Positions 34,938-44,093 of a stretch of 64,000 bases of DNA are shown piece by piece (position 1 is the stretch's first letter; every line of letters starts with the position of its first letter). Below the pieces are notes generated by a model, which made no database searches, was not told where the DNA came from, and saw only the letters and a list, made by a program, of their open reading frames with translations. Position numbers and translations under genes: made by a program. The DNA comes from Paenibacillus hexagrammi (GTDB taxonomy: Bacteria; Bacillota; Bacilli; Paenibacillales; NBRC-103111): the NCBI RefSeq assembly GCF_021513275.1, contig NZ_CP090978.1, positions 1,488,001-1,552,000 on the forward strand. Direction: 5' to 3'.

Positions 34938-35870
34938 ATGGAGATTTCTAACAGCCAAGCCGTTTCGATGGAGATTAGCAGGGGAAGACGAATGAAGCGG
35001 GCCAGGTTGAACAGGAATGTGGCTGCTTATGTACTATTAACTCCATTTTTGCTCTTTTATTTAGTCTTTACGTTCTATCCCTTAGTTCAAGGCTTTGTGA
35101 TCAGCTTTTTCAAGTGGAATATTACAGGCAATAAAGTGTTCATCGGTTTGAGCAACTACAAGGAGCTGTTCGGCGAGGGACTGTTCTGGGAGTCGCTGTG
35201 GCATACGCTGATGTACGTGTTAGTGTCGACACCGATTTTTATGGCTGGCGCTTTTGTACTAGCTTTAATTATTGACTACAAGTTCATTCTCGGCCGATCA
35301 TTCCTGAGATCCGTGTTTTTCCTGCCTAATGTGCTTACGGTGTCCATCACAGCCGTGCTCTGGCTGAACATGCTTCAACCGTATACAGGCTTGGTCAACA
35401 CAGCCCTGCACGCCGTTGGCATTCAACATGAGGTATTTTGGCTGGCCGATGCTAATAAAGTATGGCTTTCGATCATTTGGGTTACCTTTTGGTGGAATAC
35501 CGGGTATTATATGATCTTGTATTTGGCGGGGATGCAGGATATCCCCGAGGAGCACTACGAGGCGGCCCAGATTGACGGGGCTAGCTGGCTGCAGACCATT
35601 CGATACATCACGATGCCGTCACTCAAGCATATTCATATTCTTGTACTGTTCTTGCAGGTAGTGGCCTCCTTTAAAATTTTCGGTCAGGTGTTCCTGATCA
35701 CCGAGGGAGGGCCGGGCGGCGCAAGCCGAACCTTTATCCAGTACATCTACGAGGTTGGCTTTCAACGGTTCTTCATCGGGAAAGCGTCCGCTGCTTCCTT
35801 CGTACTGTTTGCCATCATTATGCTTGTTTCTTTGCTGCAATTAAAAATCATGAGTAAATCTAAGGATTAG
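34938..35870 (+). CDS. Sugar ABC transporter permease (first of second pair)
   Basis: 310 residues with six predicted membrane segments, FLLFYLVFTFYPLVQGFVIS opening the first. The EAA loop reads EEHYEAAQIDGASWLQTIRY. ATG 34938 follows GGGAGG; a second in-frame ATG at 34992 with AGGGGAAG could also serve, which would drop 18 residues. It overlaps no neighbour and is 12 bases before the second permease. No dedicated ATPase is present, as in the first importer. Confidence 0.9.
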   Translation: MEISNSQAVSMEISRGRRMKRARLNRNVAAYVLLTPFLLFYLVFTFYPLVQGFVISFFKWNITGNKVFIGLSNYKELFGEGLFWESLWHTLMYVLVSTPIFMAGAFVLALIIDYKFILGRSFLRSVFFLPNVLTVSITAVLWLNMLQPYTGLVNTALHAVGIQHEVFWLADANKVWLSIIWVTFWWNTGYYMILYLAGMQDIPEEHYEAAQIDGASWLQTIRYITMPSLKHIHILVLFLQVVASFKIFGQVFLITEGGPGGASRTFIQYIYEVGFQRFFIGKASAASFVLFAIIMLVSLLQLKIMSKSKD

Positions 35871-35882
35871 GAGGAGCTCTAC

Positions 35883-36701
35883 GTGAACGATAAACGGATC
35901 AAATACATGTTAAATGCGGCAGGGCTCCTTATCTGTGCGCTGTGGCTCGTGCCGCTTGTCTGGATGGTGATCACGGCTTTTAAGCCGGATACGGCACAAG
36001 CAGCGCCATTCCTTATTCCTTCAGTAACGTTGGATAACTTCAAGGATGTCCTGCATCATCCGCAAGCGAACGTCGGATTATGGATCTTGAACAGCACGGT
36101 CGTTGCCGTATTGACGACAGCTGGTGTACTGATTTTATGCACCTTGGCTGCATTTGCATTCTCCAGATTGCAATTCGCGGGAAAAACGCTCTGGTTTATC
36201 CTCATCATGGCAGGGCTTATGATTCCACGTGAGGCTACACTTATTCCGTTGTACATTCTTTTTAAAGACATGAATTTATTGAATACGTATTTCTCCATCA
36301 TCGCACCTTCCTTGGCGGCCCCTTTTGGGCTGATCATTATGAAGCAATTTTTTGACGGACTGCCGGAGCAGCTGTTCGAAGCGGCAAAGCTGGATGGCTG
36401 CGGGTTGTTCCGAACGTTATTTGTCATAGCGATTCCTTTGACCAAGCCTGCACTCGCTTCACTAGGGATTTTCATCTTCCTTGCCGGCTGGAACGACTTC
36501 CTATGGCCGTTCCTATCGGTGACGGATCCCAAGATGGTGACGATTCCGATCGGGCTTCCGGTATTCAGGTCGCAATATTTGACAGGTCAGGGACTCACGA
36601 TGGCAGCAAGCGCACTTCTTTCCGCACCTATTATTATCGTCTTTATTTGGTTCCAGAAGTACATTGTCAAAGGCATTGCGATGACCGGAATTAAAGGATA
36701 A
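35883..36701 (+). CDS. Sugar ABC transporter permease (second of second pair)
   Basis: 272 residues, GTG start behind AGGAGGAG. Six membrane segments; EAA motif EQLFEAAKLDGCGLFRTLFVIAIP; C-terminus KGIAMTGIKG typical of the CarbohydrateABC MalG branch. It completes the second importer. The GH43 gene follows 39 bases later with its own ribosome site and probably shares the transcript. Confidence 0.9.
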   Translation: MNDKRIKYMLNAAGLLICALWLVPLVWMVITAFKPDTAQAAPFLIPSVTLDNFKDVLHHPQANVGLWILNSTVVAVLTTAGVLILCTLAAFAFSRLQFAGKTLWFILIMAGLMIPREATLIPLYILFKDMNLLNTYFSIIAPSLAAPFGLIIMKQFFDGLPEQLFEAAKLDGCGLFRTLFVIAIPLTKPALASLGIFIFLAGWNDFLWPFLSVTDPKMVTIPIGLPVFRSQYLTGQGLTMAASALLSAPIIIVFIWFQKYIVKGIAMTGIKG

Positions 36702-36740
36702 AGCTACATAGATGAAGCATCAGAGGGAGGAAGGCTGACA

Positions 36741-38393
36741 GTGATGAACCTACGTCAAGCTTGGGGAAAAAGTATGATCGCAACCGTCTTGATCACATCG
36801 TTAGGAGCTGTAGTTCCTGCTGCGGCACAAGCGGCTACCGACAATGGAGGGTATTTGATCTCTTATTTCAGATCGGATCCTTCGCAATCAGGGGAGAAGA
36901 TTCAAAAGCTGCATTACGGCTATAGCCGGGACGGCGTCAAATGGTACGAGCTGAACCGCAACCTGCCGGTATTTGATCCGGCGTACGAGCTGCGGGATCC
37001 CTTTCTCAACAAGGGACCGGACGGCATATGGAGACTTGTGTATACGACACCTGATATGGACGCGAACGGAGTTAACACCGCGACTTATTATCTGGGTTAT
37101 GCGGAATCGACGGATTTGATTCATTGGACGAATCAGAAGCGTCTGGATCTCATGTCTAATTTTAGACCGGCCAATACGGTATATAATACTTGGGCTCCGG
37201 AATGGATCTACAATGACGATACTGGAAAATACTTGATTTACTGGTCCGCAACGCTGAATGCATCTGGACCTACGAATAACAAGCATTATTTGGCGACGAC
37301 CACCGATTGGAATACGTTCAGCAATGCATCCTTGTTTTTTGATCCGGGATTAAAAACGATCGATGCCGATATCATCCGGTACGACAAGAACGGTTCGGAT
37401 TATTACTACATGTTTTTCAAGGACGAAACCATTGCGCCCAAGAAGAATCGACAGACCTGGGCATCGGAGCCCGCTAATAAAGCGGAATATGAGGATCCCA
37501 CACATATCAGCGCCCAGACCATTACGCCGGACTACACCGAAGCGCCGGAGGCTTTTAAGCTGATCGGCCAAAATAAATGGAACCTGATCTACGATTATTG
37601 GTCCCAAGGCAAGTACGGTCTCAAATCGACTACGAATATTGAGGACCCGGGCGCATGGTCTGCAGAAAACAGCAATGCCAGATTCCCTAACAAGATCAGA
37701 CATGCTGGAGTTGCCACGCTCACAGAATCGGAACTGTGGAACGTGATTAACGAGTATTCGCTGGACGCTCACTACAAGCTGGACAATAACGGCAATGATG
37801 CATCCGGTAACAGCAGAAACGGTACAGTGGAAGGATCTCCTGTTTTCTCGGCGTCAGGCGGTAAGAATGGCGGGTATATGAATTTCGATGGTGTGGATGA
37901 TGGTATCAAGCTGGCAGGAAGCGCTTCCTCCGGTTTTATGCACGATGCGTTCTCGATGAGATCGGTCTCCATGTGGATCAAGGCGGATAACACGGGGAAT
38001 ACCCAGCTTCTATATGAGGAAGGAGGAGCTGTGGCGGGCTTGGCGCTCAAGATCGAATCAGGTAACTTGATCGCAGGGGTCGCGACGGGCAGTGTCCTCA
38101 AAACCGTATCCACGCCGTTTACAGACACGTCTTCCTGGCATCATGTCGCACTGGTATATAACGAAGGCAGCCTGCAGCTGTATGTGGACGGGAATATGAA
38201 GAGTACGCTGGCTACCGGCTTTACCGAAATCGCCTCCCACTCCGATCATAGCGGGATAGGGAAGCGGTACACGCAGGATGTGTTTGGAGGCACAGTGACA
38301 GGAGCTTACTTTAAAGGCAAGATGGATCAAGTAAAGATATTCTCCGTCCCATTAGTCGACCAAGATATAACGGACCTCTACGAGACTCCATAG
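36741..38393 (+). CDS. Secreted GH43-like enzyme with C-terminal LamG domain
   Basis: About 550 residues. GTG 36741 or ATG 36744, both after AGGGAGGAAGG. Signal peptide ends near AAAQAATDNG. The middle (about 36-340) is a five-bladed-propeller GH43-type domain: HYGYSRDGVKWYELN, ELRDPFLNKGPDGIWRLVY, TWAPEWIYNDDTGKYLIYWS, and YEDPTHISAQT. These place acidic residues as in GH43, which remove arabinofuranose or xylose. A LamG/concanavalin-like module (about 345-548) follows, likely for sugar binding. It is a paralogue of the GH43 part of the next gene but lacks cohesin, FIVAR and dockerin. Exact substrate unknown. Confidence 0.85.
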   Translation: MMNLRQAWGKSMIATVLITSLGAVVPAAAQAATDNGGYLISYFRSDPSQSGEKIQKLHYGYSRDGVKWYELNRNLPVFDPAYELRDPFLNKGPDGIWRLVYTTPDMDANGVNTATYYLGYAESTDLIHWTNQKRLDLMSNFRPANTVYNTWAPEWIYNDDTGKYLIYWSATLNASGPTNNKHYLATTTDWNTFSNASLFFDPGLKTIDADIIRYDKNGSDYYYMFFKDETIAPKKNRQTWASEPANKAEYEDPTHISAQTITPDYTEAPEAFKLIGQNKWNLIYDYWSQGKYGLKSTTNIEDPGAWSAENSNARFPNKIRHAGVATLTESELWNVINEYSLDAHYKLDNNGNDASGNSRNGTVEGSPVFSASGGKNGGYMNFDGVDDGIKLAGSASSGFMHDAFSMRSVSMWIKADNTGNTQLLYEEGGAVAGLALKIESGNLIAGVATGSVLKTVSTPFTDTSSWHHVALVYNEGSLQLYVDGNMKSTLATGFTEIASHSDHSGIGKRYTQDVFGGTVTGAYFKGKMDQVKIFSVPLVDQDITDLYETP

Positions 38394-38404
38394 ACAACCA
38401 GATA

Positions 38405-38452
38405 CAAGAGGGCTGCGACCGCATGATTGTGGTTGATAGCCCTCTTGCCTTT
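38405..38452 (+). terminator. Terminator after the first GH43 gene
   Basis: A 10-bp stem (CAAGAGGGCT with AGCCCTCTTG, 38405-38414 and 38438-38447) with an inner ACC/GGT pairing, then CCTTTTG. It separates the two GH43 genes into different transcripts. Confidence 0.7.
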
Positions 38453-38553
38453 TGAGTGAAGATGCAGGGCACGGATTCATAGAGAATATCTAGAGTGCAG
38501 CTTGGACCTGCACGTAAAGCATGTAAGGATATTCGCGAGAGGGGATGCTCGAA

Positions 38554-41500
38554 ATGGTGACGATGACCCGAAAATTAGCGGCGATAGGGTTAACCGCAGC
38601 TTTATTATTCACTTTCCATACTTATAGCGCGCAGCCCGCTTATGCAGCGGGGAAGACTGTGCCTGCGATCGGCCTTCCTCTGGAGGGGCTAGAGGCGTGG
38701 TATAAGCTGGATGAAGAAGAAGGAAGTATAACGGCGGCTGATTCTTCGGGTAATGGGCATGATGCCCCTGCCGTGTCAGGCACATGGATGCCAACCGGAG
38801 GCGTGGATGGGGGAGCTCTTACACTCAACGGGACCAGTCAGATGATTCAACCCAATACTTCGGATTCTACCTTTTTGAAAAATGCATTTTCCGTTCATTC
38901 AGCGGCTTTTTGGTTTCAAGCGGATGATACGGCATCTAGACAAGTGTTATACGAGCGAGGCGGGAATACAGCTGGGATGGCGGTCCAGCTTAATGGAAAT
39001 AAACTGGAGGCAGCCGTGGCCAATGCCGGTGTGATGAATGTTGTAAGCATCGATTTCACAGATACCGCCTCTTGGCATCATGTCGTTGCTTCTTTTAATA
39101 ACGGGGTACTCAGGCTGTATTTGGATGGACAATTGGCCGGTGAGAAGTTGGCCGGCTATACATCCGTCTCCAGCGCGCTTAATGAAGCGGGAATCGGCGC
39201 TAGATATGGGGTTGACGCTTTCGGCGGCTCCAAAGGGGAGCTTGGTTTCATGGCAAATTGGACGATGTTCGTCTGTATACGACGGCAGTTGTACCTTCTG
39301 CGGAAGCGGTCAGAGTAACTGGGGTCAGCTTGAAATATCCGATTCTTACGATGGCAGTCGGTGAAACAAGTGATCTTACAGCCAAGGTGGAACCGCAGCT
39401 TGCAACCAACCAACATGTTACGTGGACATCGAGTCATCCGGAGGTGGCGACAGTCACGCCTAACGGTTCGCTAACCGCAGCAGTTGAGGCCAAGAGCGAA
39501 GGAACTGCAACGATCTCCGTCACCACGGAGGATGGCAGCTTTACAGCAGCCAGTACGATACATGTAGGTCCGGCTGCCGACGACGGTAAAGCATACTTAA
39601 TGTCTTATTTCCGATCCGATGTAGCACAGACGGGGCAGAGGGATCAAGACCTTCATTTCTCGTATTCAAGAGATGGAGTCAAATGGTATGAGTTAAATAA
39701 TAATAAGCCGGTATTCAATCTTACGGATGAGCTTCGGGACCCCTTCCTTGCCAAAGGAGAGGATGGAATCTGGCGGCTTTTATACACCTCACCGGTGCTA
39801 AACAGCGATGGCAGCAACGGACCTTCCAATGAAATCGGCTATGCAGAGTCATCGGATCTGGTTCATTGGACCAACACCAAGCACTTGGATGTCATGAAGG
39901 CGTTTAAGGATCAGGGTATCTTTGTGTACAATTCGTGGGCACCTGAATGGTCCTATGATCCTGTGAATGAAGAATACGTAATTTACTGGTCTTCCACGTT
40001 AGTGAATCATGCTCCTGATGATAACAAGCATTACTATTTCACGACAAAGGATTGGGCAACCTTCTCTGACGCCAAGCTTTTATTTAACCCGGGGCACAAG
40101 ACAATCGATGCTGACCTGTATTCGTTGGACGCAGACTATCAAATTAATGGTCAATCAGTGAGAGAAAGACTCGCTATTCCCGCAGATCAACAAATCCCTG
40201 GTAATCTGGTGTGGTTTATGTTCTATAAAGATGAAACGCCTGCCAATGAAGGCGGAATGAGAACAAGACAAACTTGGTCCGCGAAGGGAATTACAGATAC
40301 AGCATCCTATCAGGATCCAACACACGTTAGCGATTATGTGACGCCAAGCAAAACCGAAGGACCGACGGTATTCAAAGTTGGAAACAAGTGGAACCTGATT
40401 TATGATTACTGGTGGGCAGGCAAGTTTGGACTGGAAACCTCGGTAGATGTGTCCGATCCTGCGTCCTGGTCGAATGAAAATATGGATTTGAGGATTCCAT
40501 ATCGAGCTAGACATTCGGGCATGACTACGCTGGGTAACTCGGAGATTTGGAACTTGATCAACCATTACTCACTCGAGGCATCCTATTCGTTTAATGGAAA
40601 TGCGGCAGACAGTTCAGGACATGGGTACGTTGGTGAAATGATCGGTCATCCTTCCATGATGTCCTTACAGGAAGGAAATTTCGGGTATGCTTCGTTTAAC
40701 GGGACAGAAGATGCGATTAAACTGAATCACTTACAGAACTCCTTTTATATCCGTTCCGTTTCGATGTGGGTGAAAGCTAATGAGACGGATCGCGCACAAA
40801 TGCTGTACGAGGAAGGGAATCAAGCAAACGGCGGTTTGGCGCTTAAAATTGAAGGCAATAACCTGATTGCAGGAGCAGCCAAGGAAGGCCGGGTTCAAAC
40901 GGTGAGCACAGCGTTTCAAGATACCAGCTGGCATCATGTCGCTGCTATTTATGAAGAAGGTATCTTAAAGCTCTATGTGGATGGTGTGGAGAAAGGCGAG
41001 CTGAATACGGGTTTCCAGCCCAAGCAATCGGATTTGAATCAGAATGGGGAAGATCCGCAATCCAGAAATCCCGAGCTGTATGATATTGAAACTGGCTCCA
41101 ACACTGCCTTGGTCGGCGCAGGGTCAGAGCAGGATGTATTCGGGGCGGATTCTACCGATGCTTACTTTGGAGGATCTCTAGGTCAGGTCCAGCTATTTAC
41201 CATTCCGCTTTTCAGCCGTGATGTTCGGGATTTGTATCAAGCGGCTCAAGACATCTATGACTTTGAACCCGGATCTCCGCGTCTTGAAGGTCCAGCCCTA
41301 ACTTCCAGAGGGGAATCTTTCGTAATGAACTACGACTTAACCGGCATGGATCAAAATATTTATGCGCAAGATCTTACCTTTACTTACGACCCGAGTCAAT
41401 TGGAGTACGAATCGTCAGAATCCGTAAATTCGGATGAAGTGGTAGTGGTCGACCAGGATCAGAAGCCAGGTCAAGTGCGTCTCGCAGTGGCTACCATCGG

Positions 41501-42086
41501 ACCAAACGCCCGTCTGGAGGGTAATGTACTCAAGCTCCATTGGAAAGTAAAGCCGGATACGCTTGCTGCAGCATCGACCATTACTTTATCCAAAGCGGTG
41601 ATCGCTGATGAAGCGGGGCATGAACAAGAACTGGCTAACCAGACGTATACCATTCAAATTAGCATCACTGATAAAACGGCGCTTCTCACATTAATTACGA
41701 ATGCGCAGAGCGCTCATGATGCGGCAGCGGAGGGAACAGGTGCAGGGCAGTATCCACTAGGCTCTAAAGCTCGGCTCCAAGCGGCAATCGATCAAGCCCA
41801 AGCAGCAGCGGGTAACAGCTCGGCAACCCAGCAGCAAATCGATCAGGCTGTCCATGAGTTAGCAGCTGTATTGCAAGCATTCAAGGACTCAGTTATTCGC
41901 ACGGAGCCTGGCGATACAAATGGTGACGGACGATTTACCATAGGTGATTTGGCTATCCTAGTGGGGGCATATGGGATCAACTCCGAGGATCCGAACTGGT
42001 CCAGCTACCAGGATCGCGACTTGAATCATGACGGCAGGATTGGGATTGAGGACCTTGCGGCTGTTGCCAGGATGATACTGAATTAG
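38554..42086 (+). CDS. Secreted LamG-Big_2-GH43-LamG-cohesin-FIVAR-dockerin protein (one frame break)
   Basis: About 1177 residues after repair. ATG 38554 is about 10 bases after GAGAGGGG; the ATG at 38545 is too close to it. Signal peptide ends near PAYAAGK. Order: LamG (38680-39290), Big_2 Ig domain (39305-39570), GH43 propeller (39590-40570; ELRDPFLAKGEDGIWRLLY, SWAPEWSYDPVNEEYVIYWS, YQDPTHVS), LamG, cohesin (about 41275-41670; YAQDLTFTYDPSQLEYES), one FIVAR, and type I dockerin with loops DTNGDGRFTIGD and DLNHDGRIGIED. The frame breaks near 39236-39240: reading GGGG as GGGGG gives SKGGAWFHGKLDDVRLY. It probably trims arabinose outside the cell while held in a cohesin-dockerin assembly. 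Confidence 0.85.
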
Positions 42087-42138
42087 GGCTGTGTGTGTAT
42101 GGATTGATACGAAATGTAACTTAAAATCGTTCTATTAC

Positions 42139-42195
42139 TAAAAAAGCAGAGACTGACTACGACTTTTATCCCAAGTCCATGTCTGTCTCTGTTTC
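42139..42195. terminator. Bidirectional terminator between convergent genes
   Basis: CAGAGAC-GAC-GACTT (from 42147) pairs with AAGTC-GTC-GTCTCTG (to 42191) with small mismatches. AAAAAAG precedes it and TTTCATT follows, so it can stop both the dockerin gene and the minus-strand deacetylase gene. Confidence 0.75.
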
Positions 42196-42203
42196 ATTAA
42201 GCA

Positions 42204-43010
42204 CTAGGTATTCGACAACCTGACTTGTTCGCCGCTTTTCACTTCCACATGCCGCCCATCTACACGTAACCATATGCTGTAAGCTGTTGGGTTATAGACA
42301 AAGCTAAAATCTGCCGAAAACTTTAGACATTCAAAAGCTTTCATATAATCTACAATCTCAATGTTTGTGGCATACCAGATGTCTTCACGACCTCCAGCTA
42401 ACCGGCAGAACTCCTCGATAAGCTCCCAATTCCCATCCCGGTCAAACTCGTAGCTGTGCCCCCAGACGTACATCAGATACAGATACTGTGTTTTATGCAA
42501 ATTAATAAAATCTTCTGCATGATGAAGGAGTCGTGTGTTGTGATGACAAGTCGCCTTCCATTCCAGCCAGTCGAGCGGCATGTCAAATTGCTCGCTGTTG
42601 CCAACAATACGGGAATATTCAATGCCAAGCTCGGGGAGCATTCTCTTGATTCGCCCATCGTACGAGCCGTTCGGGTAGGACATTCCCCTTACGGTATATC
42701 CAGCCAGGTGCTCCAAGCGCTTGCGGTCCTCCATAATTTCGTGAACGATCTGCTCTCTGGGACAACGTGCAATCGTCGGATGCGTCAAGGTATGGGCAGA
42801 CACTTCGTGCCCCTCGTAGAGGGAACGAACCTCTTGGGCTGAAATCCGTTCGCCGGTGTCCAGCAGGGCGGAATTCAAATGAAATGTTCCTCGTACTCCG
42901 TATCGGTTCATGATATCGATTAGCCTGCGGTCAGCTACATTTCCATCATCATAGCTTAACGTTAACGCCTTGTGACGCCCGCCTGGAAAGCATAACAAAA
43001 TAGAGGACAT
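42204..43010 (-). CDS. Polysaccharide deacetylase (CE4, NodB homology)
   Basis: 268 residues; ATG 43010 follows AGGAGGTAAG. CE4 motifs: TLSYDDGN (D21, D22), the metal-binding pair in SAHTLTHPT (H73, H77), and SYPNGSYDG. These enzymes remove acetyl groups from chitin, xylan or peptidoglycan using a divalent metal. No signal peptide is visible, so substrates may be small or cytoplasmic. It converges on the dockerin gene and is 46 bases downstream of the region holding the GNAT end. The usual TFDDG is TLSYDDG here, a common variant. Confidence 0.85.
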   Translation of the reverse strand: MSSILLCFPGGRHKALTLSYDDGNVADRRLIDIMNRYGVRGTFHLNSALLDTGERISAQEVRSLYEGHEVSAHTLTHPTIARCPREQIVHEIMEDRKRLEHLAGYTVRGMSYPNGSYDGRIKRMLPELGIEYSRIVGNSEQFDMPLDWLEWKATCHHNTRLLHHAEDFINLHKTQYLYLMYVWGHSYEFDRDGNWELIEEFCRLAGGREDIWYATNIEIVDYMKAFECLKFSADFSFVYNPTAYSIWLRVDGRHVEVKSGEQVRLSNT

Positions 43011-43134
43011 TGAATTCTTACCTCCTAAGGATTTATGTACATCAAATTATAGCTTTCACCTAGAGAGACAGCAATGTTTTGGTTCATATATGAGTGTGTA
43101 TACGATTATTTTATTCAAAATGCAATCAATAAAG

Positions 43135-43165
43135 AGCGCGCACCGATGAATGATCGATGCGCGCT
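43135..43165 (-). terminator. Terminator hairpin downstream of the GNAT gene
   Basis: A 13-bp stem with one mismatch (AGCGCGCA...TGCGCGCT), loop GAATG, then CTTTATT on the minus strand. It lies inside the open frame that extends to 43056, which argues that the true GNAT stop is earlier. Confidence 0.65.
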
Positions 43166-43201
43166 GTGAGTATGGTCCTTTTATTCGTACGGATATCGAT
43201 T

Positions 43202-44078
43202 TTACAAAATCATTGTAGATCTCCACAAGATTTGTTTGCGCAGCAGCGGGGGAGCAAAAATATTTTTTGGTGAATTCCCGCATGGGTGCATTTGCATCCT
43301 CTACAAAGAAAATACCATTCGGATAAACCCCTTTATCCATAATCCTTCGGATCGCTTCAGCGAACAACGCAACGCCGCGAGCCAAACGCTGGTGCCGTTT
43401 GTACACGTACATGGTTCGGAAGAGCGCAGTACTTTCATCCATAATCTCCACCAATGTCCATCCGACAGGGGCACCTTGGTAGCGTAGAAGCAAGCTTCTA
43501 TCGACATCCAGTGAATCTTCATCCGTAAAAGGGGACAGGATTTCTGGATATTCCGTACCTGCTGCGAGCTCGATGTCTCGACGCTCGGATAAGGTGAGCG
43601 TACTCCAACTATCAATTGTGAACGCGCTTGGCAGCTTCATATGAAACCACTTCTGATCGGACGGTGCAGAGAGAGGGCCTCCGCAAATATGAATGCCGGG
43701 CTGAAACGGCTGAAAGCCGCATGCTTCCAAAAAGCAGCTTGTACTGGATTTATACCGTTATCAGCAACAAATTCTGCCGCAATCGTATGATAGCTTTGCT
43801 GCCGGAGCAGGCTCGATGCGTAGGAGACGAGCGCCTTACCCAAGCCCTGCCCACGCAGCTGTGCATGAACATAAACCGAATATAGATGAGCAATCTGGTT
43901 TCCAGGCGCACACTCAAACAACCCAAACCCTGCGGCCTTACCTGCATAGATCGCTCCGATCGCAAGCATGTGAAGGGATTCCCTCCTGCAGCAATACGGC
44001 CGCTTCCGGAGGGATCAAACCGCGATAGGCGGCAAGATCTGTCAGCCGCAGTTCAACGAACGCGTAGGGACTTGCCAT
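43202..44078 (-). pseudogene. GNAT-family N-acetyltransferase, several frame breaks
   Basis: From ATG 44078 (MASPYAFVELRLTDLAAYRG) three frames together give one coherent GNAT protein of about 290 residues with the acetyl-CoA loop VYVHAQLRGQGLGKALV. Breaks: about 44000 (CCC to CC gives EGILHMLAIGAIYAG); about 43725 (TTTTT to TTTTTT gives AAFLEACGFQPFQPG); and probably 43206-43209 (TTTT to TTT gives EIYNDL and stop at 43202). Without the last, the frame runs to 43056 through a terminator. All three are homopolymer changes. It lies 15 bases after the SLH-protein gene on the same strand. The acetyl acceptor is unknown. Confidence 0.75.
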
Positions 44079-44093
44079 AGCGTGTAACACGAA

